A stretch of DNA of 64,000 bases from JAJRVM01 sp963700515 (GCA_963700515.1 CAVOXY010000050.1:62001-126000), one strand, 5' to 3'. Counted from the first letter of the stretch, positions 29,271 through 38,924 are shown. Translations and numbers: made by a program. Notes: generated from the letters alone by a model not told the origin.

Positions 29271-29972
29271 ATGGCCGGAGAACGAGTCCCGGGTCCATTG
29301 GGGCGTGACCCCTTGGCGGCAGGTGCGCGATCGAATCCCGCGGTAGGCAGCTTCGCAAGCGCTCACCCGGTCGGCGTGGGTACGGGGGATGCAACCGAAC
29401 TGGACACCACCAAGCGCATATCAAAAGTGACGAAGGACTGGAGCGATCCACCCTCGGTGACCCCCACCTTCACACCGGAAGTTGCGGGGAAATCGTTGAA
29501 AGCGGTCCTGGTCGAACTCAAGAAGCTCACCGAGTGGGGGGAAGGGGGTGGGACCATCAACGGCACCGGGGCCGGTGGGCAAATTATCGCGGAGCCTTCC
29601 GACGACGGCAAGAGCTACACGGTGGCGCTGAAGGGCACGTTCATCTTGAATCTCGTCAAGTGGAAAGACTACGATTCGATGCTCGCTGCCCAGAAGAAGG
29701 CGTGGGACGACATGATCGCGCTGTTGAAGAAGCACGAGGAAGAACACGTCGCGATTTCCTATCGTGGTGCCAAGAAACTGGTGAAGAAGCTGACCGGCTT
29801 GGACGTGACCCTCGCTCCCCAAGCGGTCGCCGACGCCAATAGCGAGATTCAAAGCGAACAAGACGACTTCGATTCAGTCGCGAAGACCGACCACGGCCGA
29901 AACGACTTTGGAGCCTTCAAGAAGGTCGTCCTCGATACCTCCGCCGATCCACCGACTCCACCAAAACCCTGA
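29271..29972 (+). CDS. DUF922-like predicted zinc protease
   Basis: 233 residues, start supported by AGAGGAG just upstream. The first 45 residues are flexible and Gly/Pro/Ala-rich (GERVPGPLGRDPLAAG). The core reads SYTVALKGTFILNLVKWKDY, then KAWDDMIALLKKHEEEHVAI. HEEEH is an HExxH zinc motif, and W-x(n)-L-x-x-HE-x-x-H matches the DUF922 family of predicted Zn-dependent proteases. There is no signal peptide, whereas many DUF922 proteins are secreted; the flexible N-terminus could instead direct delivery by another route, which is only inference. It stands alone under its own promoter. Confidence 0.65.
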   Translation: MAGERVPGPLGRDPLAAGARSNPAVGSFASAHPVGVGTGDATELDTTKRISKVTKDWSDPPSVTPTFTPEVAGKSLKAVLVELKKLTEWGEGGGTINGTGAGGQIIAEPSDDGKSYTVALKGTFILNLVKWKDYDSMLAAQKKAWDDMIALLKKHEEEHVAISYRGAKKLVKKLTGLDVTLAPQAVADANSEIQSEQDDFDSVAKTDHGRNDFGAFKKVVLDTSADPPTPPKP

Positions 29973-30116
29973 AGAAAGACAAGGGGCGTTGGAGTGTTAG
30001 GAGCTCTCACAAAACGTGATTGTGGATCCCGGCCGAAGCGGCGAAATCAGCTGCAGCACCGTGTTGCATGAGCGGTTTTGTTGGAGCTCCTTAGTCGAAA
30101 ATGTGCGGACACGGCG

Positions 30117-31015
30117 CGGGTGTTTGTGATGCTGACTTCTCGATGGAAAACGAATCGCGAATGCGCAATGCGGAGTGCGGAATACCGAGCTGCCCAAGGG
30201 CAGCGTGAAGTCGCCTGCTTGTCGTGTTGGAGCATCCCACCCGCGCACGTATCGCGGTCTCTGTCTGCCTCGCCCAGTCGCCGCTATCGGCAAACAACAT
30301 TCCGCACTCCGCATTCCGCATTCCGCATTCCCTAATCGTTCGATCCACGGCCGACCATCCGGGTACTCCGAGCGTGGAGCCGCCAGGTCGAGGCCCTGTT
30401 CTGGGAACGAATGCGGAGTGCGGAATGCGGAATGCGGAATGCGGAAGTACAAACTAATCGTTTGGTCCACGGCCGACCATCCGGGTACTCCGAGCGTGGA
30501 GCCGCCAGGTCGAGGCCCTGTTCTGGGAACGAATGCGGAGTGCGGAATACCGAACTGCCCAAGGGCAGCGTGAAGTCGCCTGCTTGTCGTGTTGGAGCAT
30601 CCCACCCGCGCACGTATTGCGCGGTCCTGTCTGCCTCGCCCGGTCGCCGCTATCGGCAAACAACATTCCGCACTCCGCATTCCGCATTCCGCATTCCCTA
30701 ATCGTTTGATCCACGGCCGACCATCCGGGTACTCCGAGCGTGGAGCCGCCAGGTCGAGGCCCTGTTCTGGGAACGAATGCGGAGTGCGGAATACCGAACT
30801 GCCCAAGGGCAGCGTGAAGTCGCCTGCTTGTCGTGTTGGAGCATCCCACCGCTGCGCACGTCATTGCGCGGTTCTGTCTGCCTCGCCCAGTCGCCGCTAT
30901 CGGCAAACAACATTCCGCACTCCCTGGTAGTCGTTCCGGACGTCCAAGTCCCCAAAACCAGACATGTTGATGCCCGTTCTGGCTGCGGCTACCGGCCGCT
31001 TGAGGAGGTTCACGG
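30117..31015. repeat. Composite dispersed repeat element, locus B
   Basis: Second copy of the element at 9738-10640. The marker GGCCGACCATCC occurs at 30349, 30471 and 30715 (spacing 122 and 244), so one unit is half-length. Runs of GCGGAAT and its complement lie between. Compared with locus A the units share small fixed differences (for example CCGCCAGGTCGAGG in place of CCGCGAGGTGGAGG), so each locus has been homogenised internally. No gene is supported within it. Confidence 0.88.
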
Positions 31016-31170
31016 GATAATGCGAGTGGTCGAGCCATCCTGGCGAAACCGGCGGAGAAACAAGCCCCTGCTCCTGCCGGGTACGCGGCGACAGGCTTTT
31101 TCTTGTGGGGGCCAGACTCCTCGTTTCGGAGTGTCCCCTCACGGGCACGGGTCGACACGCACCAGCGGAC

Positions 31171-32898
31171 TCAGTGAGACGCCGACTGCTGCATTTCCTG
31201 GATGTACTTGCCCAGTGCCGTCAGGCTCTCGGCAGGAGCGACCAGTCCAGCTTCTAACGCTTTGCCGTCGTAATACAGCGAGAATCCCAGCGGCGGGGAC
31301 GACGGGAAGTCGGGGATCCGCGGAATCTGCTGTCGTTGCTGCTCGGGCACCAGCGTTTCAATCATCCGTTGAACGTACTGCAGTATGCCTTGGGGGCTGA
31401 TGTAGCCTACCCACTGTGCCTTGTCCGGCAGCAACCGGGCGGTGGTCTGGACCCCTTCCGCGGTCCCAAGTCCTTGCTCCGCCGATTTGGCGGCTTGCAT
31501 CACCTCTCGCAAGTTTTCCTCGGAGAAGTACGCCAGCGCGACACGATTGGCGTCCACCGGCGCAACGTAAATCTCGAGGTTGCCGCCTTCCCCCAGCAGC
31601 TTGCTGAACATTTCCTTACTCTGTTCTCCGCCAGGGCCAAAAGCCTCCGGCAAGATCTGCATCACGGCTTTCATCCCCTGCACGCCGGCGACCTGGATCT
31701 TCTCCGCCTTCACAATCCGATAGGGCATGCCCTGATTGTCGGCGAAGATCTCCCGCATTTGCTCCATGGTTTGTAGGTAATCATGGATATACGCGTCCGC
31801 GTCCTTCACCTGCATGACCATCGCCATGCGACTGTAGATCGAACTTCCTGACCGAGGCACGCCAAAGCTGAAAGACATTCCACGCACGTCCGTCAGGCTC
31901 TTGCGTGAAACCTCGACGAGCTTCTCGATCTGCTCATCGGTCAACTTCTGTGTCGCCGGCATGGCGCGCATCAAATCCATCGACAATTGAATCCACTTCT
32001 CCATGGCCTTGGAATCACCGATCTCTCCCGCCATCGCCATGACGTAGGGCCAGTTGGGCAAATCCGCGAGTTGCTTCGTGGCGTTGGCTGCCGAACCTTG
32101 CACGGCGTACTCAACGGGATGCTGGAAGTCGACACGTTTCATCAACGTTACGGCACCGTTGTCGTCCGCCTGTAACGTCAGGACGACTTGCCCGACTTCT
32201 TTCGAAGCCCACTTGAACAACTCTTCGTATATGCCCAGACCCGCCACGATCGTTTCAGCTTGCGGTCCCGCCTGCGAAAAGTTCTGCTTCAACATCTGCA
32301 GCCCGCCAAGTGCTTGTTGTGTGAGCAGCTTCACTCCGGCGCTGGTAACCACCGCGTAGAATTGCGACTTCTGCGTGAATGCCTGAATGTGATCGTCAGG
32401 CTTAACGCTCTCTGTGGATTCGACGACCTGTTTCAGACCGTCACGAAACATCGGCGCGGTAATCACCGCGTACTCACTCTTCTTGGCAACAAGCGCCGCC
32501 CCGCCACCCACGGTCGCGCCACTGATGCGCTCTTCTGGCTCGCTCGGACTCAGCTGGCTAAGCAACTCCTCGTAGTTGCTGGTCCGCAGGAAAATGACGG
32601 GGAAAGGGCTCCCCGCCGGCCGACCGACGAGCACGATCGCCATGTCCCCGGTTTCGGCCACGCCCTTCAATAGTTTCAGACGCTGCTTGACCATCCGCAG
32701 AAGATCGATGGCCGGCAGCTGCATCCGCTCCGCCACCTGGCCGATGGCGCCACTGGCCTGTTGCATGTTCTTGACGACCACGTACGCCAACGCGTTGTCC
32801 GGTATCTGATGAGTGACGTCATCTGCTTCGACACGCAGGGCAGCGGTCAGCAAGACGAGCAGGGCCAGTACCGTGCTCAGGAAACGTCGATTTCTCAT
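31171..32898 (-). CDS. Secreted hypothetical protein (575 aa)
   Basis: The ATG at 32898 is used: a strong GGAGG lies upstream and the protein begins with a clean signal peptide (MRNRRFLSTVLALLVLLTAA, cut near VEADDV). The longer open frame covers an intergenic inverted repeat and is not credible. The mature protein has alternating alpha/beta segments (HQIPDNALAYVVVKNMQQAS; VEYAVQGSAANATKQLADLP; ALAYFSEENLREVMQAAKSA) and no cysteine, heme or metal motif. It looks like the large secreted planctomycete proteins of unknown function whose opening phrase is P-D-N-A-L-A-Y-V-V-V-K-N. The frame is intact. Confidence 0.85.
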   Translation of the reverse strand: MRNRRFLSTVLALLVLLTAALRVEADDVTHQIPDNALAYVVVKNMQQASGAIGQVAERMQLPAIDLLRMVKQRLKLLKGVAETGDMAIVLVGRPAGSPFPVIFLRTSNYEELLSQLSPSEPEERISGATVGGGAALVAKKSEYAVITAPMFRDGLKQVVESTESVKPDDHIQAFTQKSQFYAVVTSAGVKLLTQQALGGLQMLKQNFSQAGPQAETIVAGLGIYEELFKWASKEVGQVVLTLQADDNGAVTLMKRVDFQHPVEYAVQGSAANATKQLADLPNWPYVMAMAGEIGDSKAMEKWIQLSMDLMRAMPATQKLTDEQIEKLVEVSRKSLTDVRGMSFSFGVPRSGSSIYSRMAMVMQVKDADAYIHDYLQTMEQMREIFADNQGMPYRIVKAEKIQVAGVQGMKAVMQILPEAFGPGGEQSKEMFSKLLGEGGNLEIYVAPVDANRVALAYFSEENLREVMQAAKSAEQGLGTAEGVQTTARLLPDKAQWVGYISPQGILQYVQRMIETLVPEQQRQQIPRIPDFPSSPPLGFSLYYDGKALEAGLVAPAESLTALGKYIQEMQQSASH

Positions 32899-33020
32899 TG
32901 AAATGTCCCCCCTCCAGAAGATCGAAACGCCAGTTCGTGCCACCTCACGAACTTCATCATAGCCGTTGGCGAGTGCCCGGAGAATGAGCGGGACCAGGAA
33001 AGCCGAGTTTCCGCGGTGGC

Positions 33021-33116
33021 GTAGGACGGGACCCTGCGGCGTCCGTGCCGATCTCGTGGTACGATAATAGCCCGCGATCCAAGGTTCCACTCGGACGCCG
33101 CAGGGTCTCGTCCTAC
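33021..33116. terminator. 25-bp inverted repeat, possible terminator of the antiporter gene
   Basis: Arms at 33021-33045 and 33092-33116 are reverse complements with a single mismatch, around a 46-base loop. The right arm contains the stop codon of the antiporter gene, which is transcribed toward it, so a terminator or mRNA-end stabiliser role is plausible. There is no T-run. Confidence 0.6.
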
Positions 33117-34882
33117 GAGCCGCTGGTCGTGAGCTGTTGCAGATCGCGGCGGCGGAGAATACCGAGCAAACGATAGGGCCGGTCACGCGTCACGACCGGC
33201 AGGCAGTCGGCGTTGCTCTGTTTGAATTCCCGCCAGGCGTGCATCGCTGACTCGTCCGGATGCAACAGGGGGAACGAGGTCATGACCAGGTCGGTGGCGC
33301 GAACCAACGGCCCCAGTCCCGGATCGAAGTGTTCGTCGCGGAGATCACTGTAGCTGATCATGCCTACGACGCTGCCGTCCTCGTCGATCACTGGCAACAT
33401 GTTGTCATGACTCCGTTCAATGAAATCGACCACGCGCCGATAGGTTGCCGATGCCGGTATCCCTCGCACATCTCTCCTCATCAACTCCTCAACGGTAATG
33501 GACTCCAGGGCGCAACTGCGCCAGGAATCCACGCCAACGGCCATCATCAGACGAGTCCAGAGCGAATTCAGTTCGTCGCTCAGGGTTGTGTCGCTGTGGT
33601 GGATCGCCACATCCAGCGGGACTTCACCCGTGCGCATCACGGCCTGGCGAATCATGATCGGACCACCGATCTCGAACACGATCACCGTTCCCAGGATAAT
33701 AACCTGCAAGTGACCCCCCAGCTCCGGATACCGCTCAGCCGCAATGGCCGCCAGCGCAATTGCCGCCCCGGCTTGCGACAGAATGGTCGCACCAAGCCAA
33801 TGCTTGACTGCCTCCCCTTCGCTGGCCGTCGCGACCAGATAAATGCCGAAGTACTTGCCGGCCGTTCGCAGCATGATGTAACCCAACCCGATCGTGCCGG
33901 CCGCCAACAGCGCTGTCACATCCATTTCCGTGCCATGAATGACGAAGAAAACGACACACAACAGCCCCGTGAATTGATCCATCTGAGCCACAATGTCTTT
34001 CGCTCGACTCGAAGTGTTCGCCACCGTCGTCCCCATGATCAGGAACGTCAGTAGATAGGGGAGTTCCACTTGATGGCAGATCCCCAGCACGACCGTGCTC
34101 ACGGACACCAGCATGACCAGCCAACGACTGCGGGACAGGAAAGCACTGGCCAACGCCACCACCAAGCCGGCCAGGACCCCCAGGGCCACGGAACTGAATA
34201 AGTCCAGCAGCAGCCGCGCTAGGCTGACCATCACAGGACTCTCGGATCGACCGTGCAGCGCCAGAACGGCGACCAGTAATACTTCGAACAATACGATTGC
34301 CACGACGTTGTTCAAAGCGACCAGCGTATTGGCATAACGCGTTATCGGACCCTCCGACTGGCTCTCTTTGAACACCAGTACCGTGGTCGCCGGAGCAGTG
34401 GCCAGCGCCAGGGCACCAAACAAGATGGCGGACGACCAAGATTCCCCCAATAGCATCAACCCCGCTCCCACCAACAGAAACGTCAGCGACAACTCGCCGG
34501 CAGACAATCGAACAATCGATTTCCAATGCGTGCGGATGTGTCGCACCGCGAAACTGCACCCCATATTGAACAGGACCAACGCCATGGCAAACTTCGCCAT
34601 CGGGTCGAGAAACGTGAGATGCACTTCCGGGATGATGGCCAGCGTCTGCAATCGTGGCGGGATGTATTGCAGCAACCACGCCGGTAACGACGCGACCGTG
34701 TGCGGCCCCATCAATAACCCCACGACCAGGTATGCCGTTACCTTCGGCAGCCGCAGTCGCTCGGCCACCATCCCACCCAACAGCGCAGCACCCAGCAGCA
34801 AGCCGAGCGTTAGCCCCGCATGCTCTAACGCTGACGCGACCTGCGAGAGCGTAAGTACGACCTGTTCGCCAGCCCCTGACAC
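33113..34882 (-). CDS. CPA2-type cation/proton antiporter with C-terminal CBS domains
   Basis: Inner-membrane Na+(K+)/H+ exchanger of about 589 residues. The membrane part has roughly 12 helices with family features such as LRLPKVTAYLVVGLLMGPH, FNMGCSFAVRHIRTHW, ALATAPATTVLVFKE and ATILSQAGAAIALAAIAAE. The cytoplasmic C-terminus carries two CBS motifs (MRRDVRGIPASATYRRVVDF with NMLPVIDEDGSVVGMISYSD, and ATDLVMTSFPLLHPDESAMH), suggesting control by adenine nucleotides. I chose the GTG at 34882, with AGGGGA about 7 bases upstream; the longer frame would translate the 8-bp tandem repeat. No TrkA-N domain is present, unlike KefB/C. Confidence 0.9.
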   Translation of the reverse strand: MSGAGEQVVLTLSQVASALEHAGLTLGLLLGAALLGGMVAERLRLPKVTAYLVVGLLMGPHTVASLPAWLLQYIPPRLQTLAIIPEVHLTFLDPMAKFAMALVLFNMGCSFAVRHIRTHWKSIVRLSAGELSLTFLLVGAGLMLLGESWSSAILFGALALATAPATTVLVFKESQSEGPITRYANTLVALNNVVAIVLFEVLLVAVLALHGRSESPVMVSLARLLLDLFSSVALGVLAGLVVALASAFLSRSRWLVMLVSVSTVVLGICHQVELPYLLTFLIMGTTVANTSSRAKDIVAQMDQFTGLLCVVFFVIHGTEMDVTALLAAGTIGLGYIMLRTAGKYFGIYLVATASEGEAVKHWLGATILSQAGAAIALAAIAAERYPELGGHLQVIILGTVIVFEIGGPIMIRQAVMRTGEVPLDVAIHHSDTTLSDELNSLWTRLMMAVGVDSWRSCALESITVEELMRRDVRGIPASATYRRVVDFIERSHDNMLPVIDEDGSVVGMISYSDLRDEHFDPGLGPLVRATDLVMTSFPLLHPDESAMHAWREFKQSNADCLPVVTRDRPYRLLGILRRRDLQQLTTSGS

Positions 34883-34910
34883 GCGTGATCCCCTGTCCGA
34901 GAGGTGATGT

Positions 34911-34964
34911 GGAGTATGGAGTAATGGAGTATTGGAGTATTGGAGTATTGGAGTATTGGAATTG
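34911..34964. repeat. 8-bp tandem repeat (GGAGTATT)n
   Basis: Four perfect copies of GGAGTATT plus three variant copies, just upstream of the antiporter start on the minus strand. It is formally similar to the GAGTGGTG array at 2881-3049, sharing the GGAGT core. Confidence 0.9.
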
Positions 34965-35295
34965 GGCTGGAGGGCCGCCAGTGGCTTTCTCACGCCCGCC
35001 GTCCCACCAGAGTGGGACGACGCAGGTCATTGGCCATGCGAATGACGATGCGACATTTTCGCTGATTACATCCGTGTATTGCAAGCCAGTTCCCTGGCTG
35101 GGCAGGACCTTGGAGTTGCCGGCAAATACGATTGTATCGATTAGCTCATCTGGGAAGAAAAGCCGGCACGAAAAAGGACGGCCCGCATTGCCGACACATT
35201 CACCTCCCCGATTTCGGGCGGAGCGCGTGGCAACCACACATCACGTCACCGCTGGCTTCCGGCGCCGGCGGCACAGAACCGTGCTGGGATACCAG
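34965..35295. other. Intergenic region between antiporter and thioesterase genes
   Basis: About 330 bases between two co-oriented minus-strand genes. Frames that cross it are shadows of the antiporter gene. It should hold the antiporter promoter, but I see no convincing -35/-10 pair. Confidence 0.4.
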
Positions 35296-35697
35296 CTAGT
35301 GTTGACGGGACATACTCTCTTGCAGCCAATCGGGAACTCGCATGACTTGACCCTGACGATCGACCAGGGCCAGCGTAATGTGGGCCGTCGCCAATCGATC
35401 GCTGTCCCGCCACACCTGATACTCATGTTCGATCTTGGCAGGTGTGATCCGCTGGATCATCGTGCGAATCGTCAACAGGTCGTCGTAGCGGGCCACTTTG
35501 TGGTAGGTACACTCAGCTTTGACGACCACCGCGTACATGCCGTCCTCTTCCATCCGCCGGTAATTGCCTCCCGAAGCCCGCAGCAGTTCCGTCCGGCCGA
35601 TTTCAAAGTACGTGAAGTAGTTGGCATGGTGAAGCAGTCCCATGGGGTCAGCATCTTGATAGCGGACTCGAATCTGGATTTCATGCTCGCGCAACAC
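35296..35697 (-). CDS. YbgC/4-hydroxybenzoyl-CoA-type acyl-CoA thioesterase
   Basis: HotDog-fold thioesterase that hydrolyses acyl-CoA; 133 residues, the normal size. The signature RVRYQDADPMGLLHHANYFT contains the catalytic Asp of the YbgC family, followed by YFEIGRTELLR. Later strands are VVVKAECTYHKVARYDD and HEYQVWRDSDRLATAHITL. The GTG at 35697 is chosen because GAGGAGGAG lies just upstream. It is not linked to Tol-Pal genes here, so the natural acyl substrate cannot be inferred from context. The frame is intact. Confidence 0.92.
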   Translation of the reverse strand: MLREHEIQIRVRYQDADPMGLLHHANYFTYFEIGRTELLRASGGNYRRMEEDGMYAVVVKAECTYHKVARYDDLLTIRTMIQRITPAKIEHEYQVWRDSDRLATAHITLALVDRQGQVMRVPDWLQESMSRQH

Positions 35698-35962
35698 AGG
35701 CTCCTCCTCGGCTTCTCGTCGGCGGTAGTCGCAACGGGGACCCCGACGGCCTCGTCACGTCACGGTTGGACGACCACACTCCTCGCCACCGATTGTAAAT
35801 CGTCCCGGTACGACAGCCCAGAGCACGCCAACCCCTGAGGTGGCCGGGATTGGCAGAGCCAGACGCCCTGGGAGGTGGTGAGCAGGGGTTTGCTGCGGCA
35901 CGGGATACAAAATACGCACATTTTGATGTGCTCGGATTTTGATCCCCAGGTAACGGGGGTGC

Positions 35963-35986
35963 TGAGTCGCTGGGGCAGGGTATAAT
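35963..35986 (+). promoter_or_regulatory. Candidate -10 element for the cytochrome-c-like gene
   Basis: A perfect TATAAT at 35981-35986 lies about 115 bases before the start codon at 36101. The region 17 bases upstream does not match a -35 box, so this is a weak or activator-dependent promoter at best. Confidence 0.35.
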
Positions 35987-36100
35987 CGACGACGCGGGGT
36001 CGCCGCCGGCATGGCTCGCAATCCGGTGCCGGCAAAGCAACAATGACTATCAAGGCCATCAATGGCTATCAATACACTGTGCAGCGGGCGGGAGCGAAGC

Positions 36101-37456
36101 ATGATGATGAGCCGACACATTCCCCTTGACGCCGCAAGATCGTCGAGCTGGCTCCGACCGCTGCCGCTGCTGGCTGTCTGCCTGATGTCCAGCGGTATGG
36201 CCTGGGGACAGGTCGACTACGAGCACCCGCCGATCAATTATCTCAGTGCACCGGTGGATGATGTCGCCGCCCGATTGCAGGCACAGTTGGATGCGGGGCA
36301 AGTCGTGCTGACTTTCGACGAGAAGTCAGGTTATCTGTCCAGCCTCCTGCAAACGCTCCATATCCCGCCCTCTTCTCAGGTATTGGTGTTCTCCAAAACC
36401 AGCTTTCAACAGACACGCATATCTCCGCACCGCCCACGAGCCATCTACTTCAATGACGACACCTACGTCGGTTGGGTTCAACGAGGCGATGTGATCGAGA
36501 TCTCTTCGATCGATGCTCAGCAAGGCGCCGTGTTTTACACGCTTGACCAGCAACAGACCGATCGGCCGCACTTTGACCGTCAGACGCACAACTGCCTCGT
36601 GTGTCACGGTTCGTCACACACCGGTGGCATACCCGGGAACTTCGTACGCTCCATCTATCCAGACCGTGGCGGCCAGCCTGTGCTGAGCGAGGGGACCTTT
36701 CGCACCGATTTCACCAGTCCCCTGAGCGAGCGCTGGGGCGGATGGTATGTGACGGGCACACATGGGGGGCAGCGTCACATGGGGAATGTTACCGTCCAGA
36801 ACAAGAATCAATCGGAGAAGCTGGACGTGGAAGCCGGCGCGAATGTGACCGATCTGAAGCCACTCGTCGACGTCGCTCCTTACCTGACACCACACAGCGA
36901 TATTGTCGCGTTGATGGTGCTCGAACACCAGACGGCCATACACAATGCGATCACGGCAGCCAATTACAGTGCGCGGATCACGCAACGTGACGCCCGGATC
37001 ATGAATGAGGCACTCGAACGTGACGCGGACTACGAGTCCGATTCGACTGAGCGACGCTACGCTTCCGCGGCGGAGAAGGTCCTCGATGCCCTGCTCCTGG
37101 TTGGCGAGTACCGCCTCACCGCCGAAATCATGGGCACCAGCTCTTTCGCCGAGCAGTTCGCAGCGCGAGGCCCCGGCGATCGACAAGGACGCTCCTTGCG
37201 GACGTTCGACCTGCAAACGCGACTTTTCAAGTACCCCTGCAGCTACTTGATTTACTCCGCCACCTTTGACGGCTTGCCCCCCGCCGTGCGCGACCGCGTC
37301 CTCCGTCGGCTGTGGATGGTACTCACCTCAGCCGACACGTCGGCTAAATTCCAGCACCTTTCGCCCGAGGATCGCCTGGCCATCCGGGAGATCCTGATCG
37401 ACACCAAGCCACAACTGCCCGATTACTGGACCCGTACTGCCGATAGCGGCCGCTGA
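36101..37456 (+). CDS. Secreted c-type-heme protein of unknown function
   Basis: 451 residues. A signal peptide (LRPLPLLAVCLMSSGMAWG) precedes the mature start QVDYEHPPINYL. A single heme-c attachment motif CLVCH lies near residue 175, in NCLVCHGSSHTGGIPGNFVRS. Other conserved-looking segments are FSKTSFQQTRISPHRPRAIY, YFNDDTYVGWVQRG and CSYLIYSATFDGLP. GGAG 6 bases before the ATG at 36101 supports this start. The arrangement resembles planctomycete secreted proteins with one cytochrome-c motif and no known catalytic domain. A periplasmic redox role is inferred from the heme site only. No cytochrome maturation genes are nearby. Confidence 0.82.
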   Translation: MMMSRHIPLDAARSSSWLRPLPLLAVCLMSSGMAWGQVDYEHPPINYLSAPVDDVAARLQAQLDAGQVVLTFDEKSGYLSSLLQTLHIPPSSQVLVFSKTSFQQTRISPHRPRAIYFNDDTYVGWVQRGDVIEISSIDAQQGAVFYTLDQQQTDRPHFDRQTHNCLVCHGSSHTGGIPGNFVRSIYPDRGGQPVLSEGTFRTDFTSPLSERWGGWYVTGTHGGQRHMGNVTVQNKNQSEKLDVEAGANVTDLKPLVDVAPYLTPHSDIVALMVLEHQTAIHNAITAANYSARITQRDARIMNEALERDADYESDSTERRYASAAEKVLDALLLVGEYRLTAEIMGTSSFAEQFAARGPGDRQGRSLRTFDLQTRLFKYPCSYLIYSATFDGLPPAVRDRVLRRLWMVLTSADTSAKFQHLSPEDRLAIREILIDTKPQLPDYWTRTADSGR

Positions 37457-37591
37457 GGCGCAAGGGAACGCCCTGTGGATGGCGTGAAAGGAAGAGGGGA
37501 CAAGAAGACCTTGTGCCACACCGTGTATTCTGTTGTTCCAACGCGGCCTGTGGCCGCAACGGCTCGTCGCAGCAACTGCGCCCGAGATGCC

Positions 37592-38326
37592 TCAGCCACG
37601 AACCTCCTCATTCGCTCGGCGGCGCAAGACGAACATTTGGAACTCGCCGGCGACGGGAACGTTGAACGTGCGGCCCTGGTGATCGCGCAGTTGCACGTGA
37701 AACCGATCGCTGGCCAATTGGTGGAACGCCCGCGCATGGAAGCGACCCGGATCGCCAATCCAACAGACACCGTGGGGCGTCAGCAGCTGGTCGATGGTAT
37801 TGAGAAGCGGGACATGATTGGCTTGATTGTAGAGGACATCGGACGCCAGGAGTGTGGAGTATCGCTCCGAAGGCGACAGACTGCGGGGGATGATGCCAGT
37901 TGAGCAGCAGGTGGCAAACGGTTGGATACCCATTGCGCTGCGCGTTGTGCAGGGCCAATTCAACGGCCTGTGGCACGTAGTCTGACAACGTCACCTGCAA
38001 CCCGCATGCGAGGGCGGCCAGCCCCACCAGCCCCACACCGCACCCGAGTTCCAACACCGACTCGTCCCCCCGCCAGTCCGCCCGCAGCACCGTTTCGGCA
38101 GTTGGTATGGCCGAGGACCACAGGGCCGCCCAATAGGGATCGGGAGCGGCTGGGTCGGCTTCCGCCGATCGGCCCTGGTCGGCCTCCAATTGCGCATCGA
38201 GCACGGAGTCGGGTTGCGGCGGGCAGGATCAGCTGGAAAGTGTGGCCTGCGAGCGTCAGCGTGCGGTGAGTCCAGCCCCCGGGTAACTCGAACAGCACTT
38301 CCGTCTTCGTGGTGGGGGGCGTTCAT
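37592..38326 (-). CDS. SAM-dependent methyltransferase (METTL/ETFBKMT-like; three frameshifts)
   Basis: Class I Rossmann methyltransferase. Motif I is VLELGCGVGLVGLAALACG, followed by VTLSDYVPQAVELALHNAQR (motif II) and, after a frame change near 37880, LLASDVLYNQANHVPLLNTI and HGVCWIGDPGRFHARAFHQL. The N-terminus is pieced together: start at the ATG at 38326, with the C6 run read as C5, giving MNAPTTKTEVLFELPGG. A further shift near 38195 leads to DSVLDAQLEADQGRS and PYWAALWSSAIPTAE. The P-Y-W-A-x-L-W-x-S/P-A phrase is typical of protein-lysine methyltransferases of this group. Joined length is about 244 residues. Confidence 0.8.
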
Positions 38327-38708
38327 GGTGCTCACCAAACCTCCTATCCGATTGACTCCGAGCCGGCGGACTAAATCACTCTGCCGCTAGCCCGCTCGAC
38401 GGCTTTCCCGTGGCGGCAACCAAGCTATCGGCGGTCCCCCGCTCGCCCAACTCGCTGGCCAAGGGTATCATGGCTCGTACTTGGTGCGTGGGCCGCCGCG
38501 TTGTGTCACGACGACGTGGCTCCACATCCGCTCGGCTGGTTGGCCCCTTCCGACGAAGGGCTGTCGGGTTCGGATCGATACCCGCCAGACGATCGTTCGC
38601 AGGACGCTTGCCCTTGCGATCACAATGCCCTTGCGACAACAATACCGGTGCGACAGCAATGCCGCTGTGCTGCTGACCATTTTCGATTGAGCCTGAAGGA
38701 GAACACTC
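38327..38708. other. Divergent intergenic region upstream of dodecin gene
   Basis: About 380 bases between divergent genes. Frames in it have no protein-like features. AAGGAG about 7 bases before 38709 is the ribosome-binding site of the dodecin gene. No clear promoter was identified. Confidence 0.4.
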
Positions 38709-38924
38709 ATGCCGGATCGAGTATACAAGAAGATCGAGTTGACTGGTACGTCCACGACTTCGTTGGAAGAGGCAATTGAGAACGCCATTGCCCGCGCTGC
38801 CAAGACCGTGCGTAAGATGCGGTGGTTTGAAGTGATCGAAACACGCGGTCGACTCGATGACGCTAAGGTGGCCGAGTGGCAGGTCACGGTCAAGATCGGC
38901 TTCGCGCTGGAAGACGATGACTAA
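38709..38924 (+). CDS. Dodecin family protein
   Basis: Small flavin-storage or buffering protein that forms a hollow dodecamer in the cytoplasm. The product is 71 residues, the exact family length. It shows VYKKIELTGTSTTSLEEAIE, then ARAAKTVRKMRWFEVIETRG, in which the Trp of KMRWFEV is the flavin-stacking residue of dodecins. It ends WQVTVKIGFALEDD. The start is supported by AAGGAG. It is followed after 118 bases by the DsrE-like gene in the same direction. Confidence 0.93.
   Translation: MPDRVYKKIELTGTSTTSLEEAIENAIARAAKTVRKMRWFEVIETRGRLDDAKVAEWQVTVKIGFALEDDD

Noticed and set aside
33735..35237. 500-codon minus-strand open frame overlapping the antiporter in another frame
   Set aside because: Gly/Arg-rich frame-shifted shadow of the antiporter gene plus intergenic DNA; no start signal or domain.
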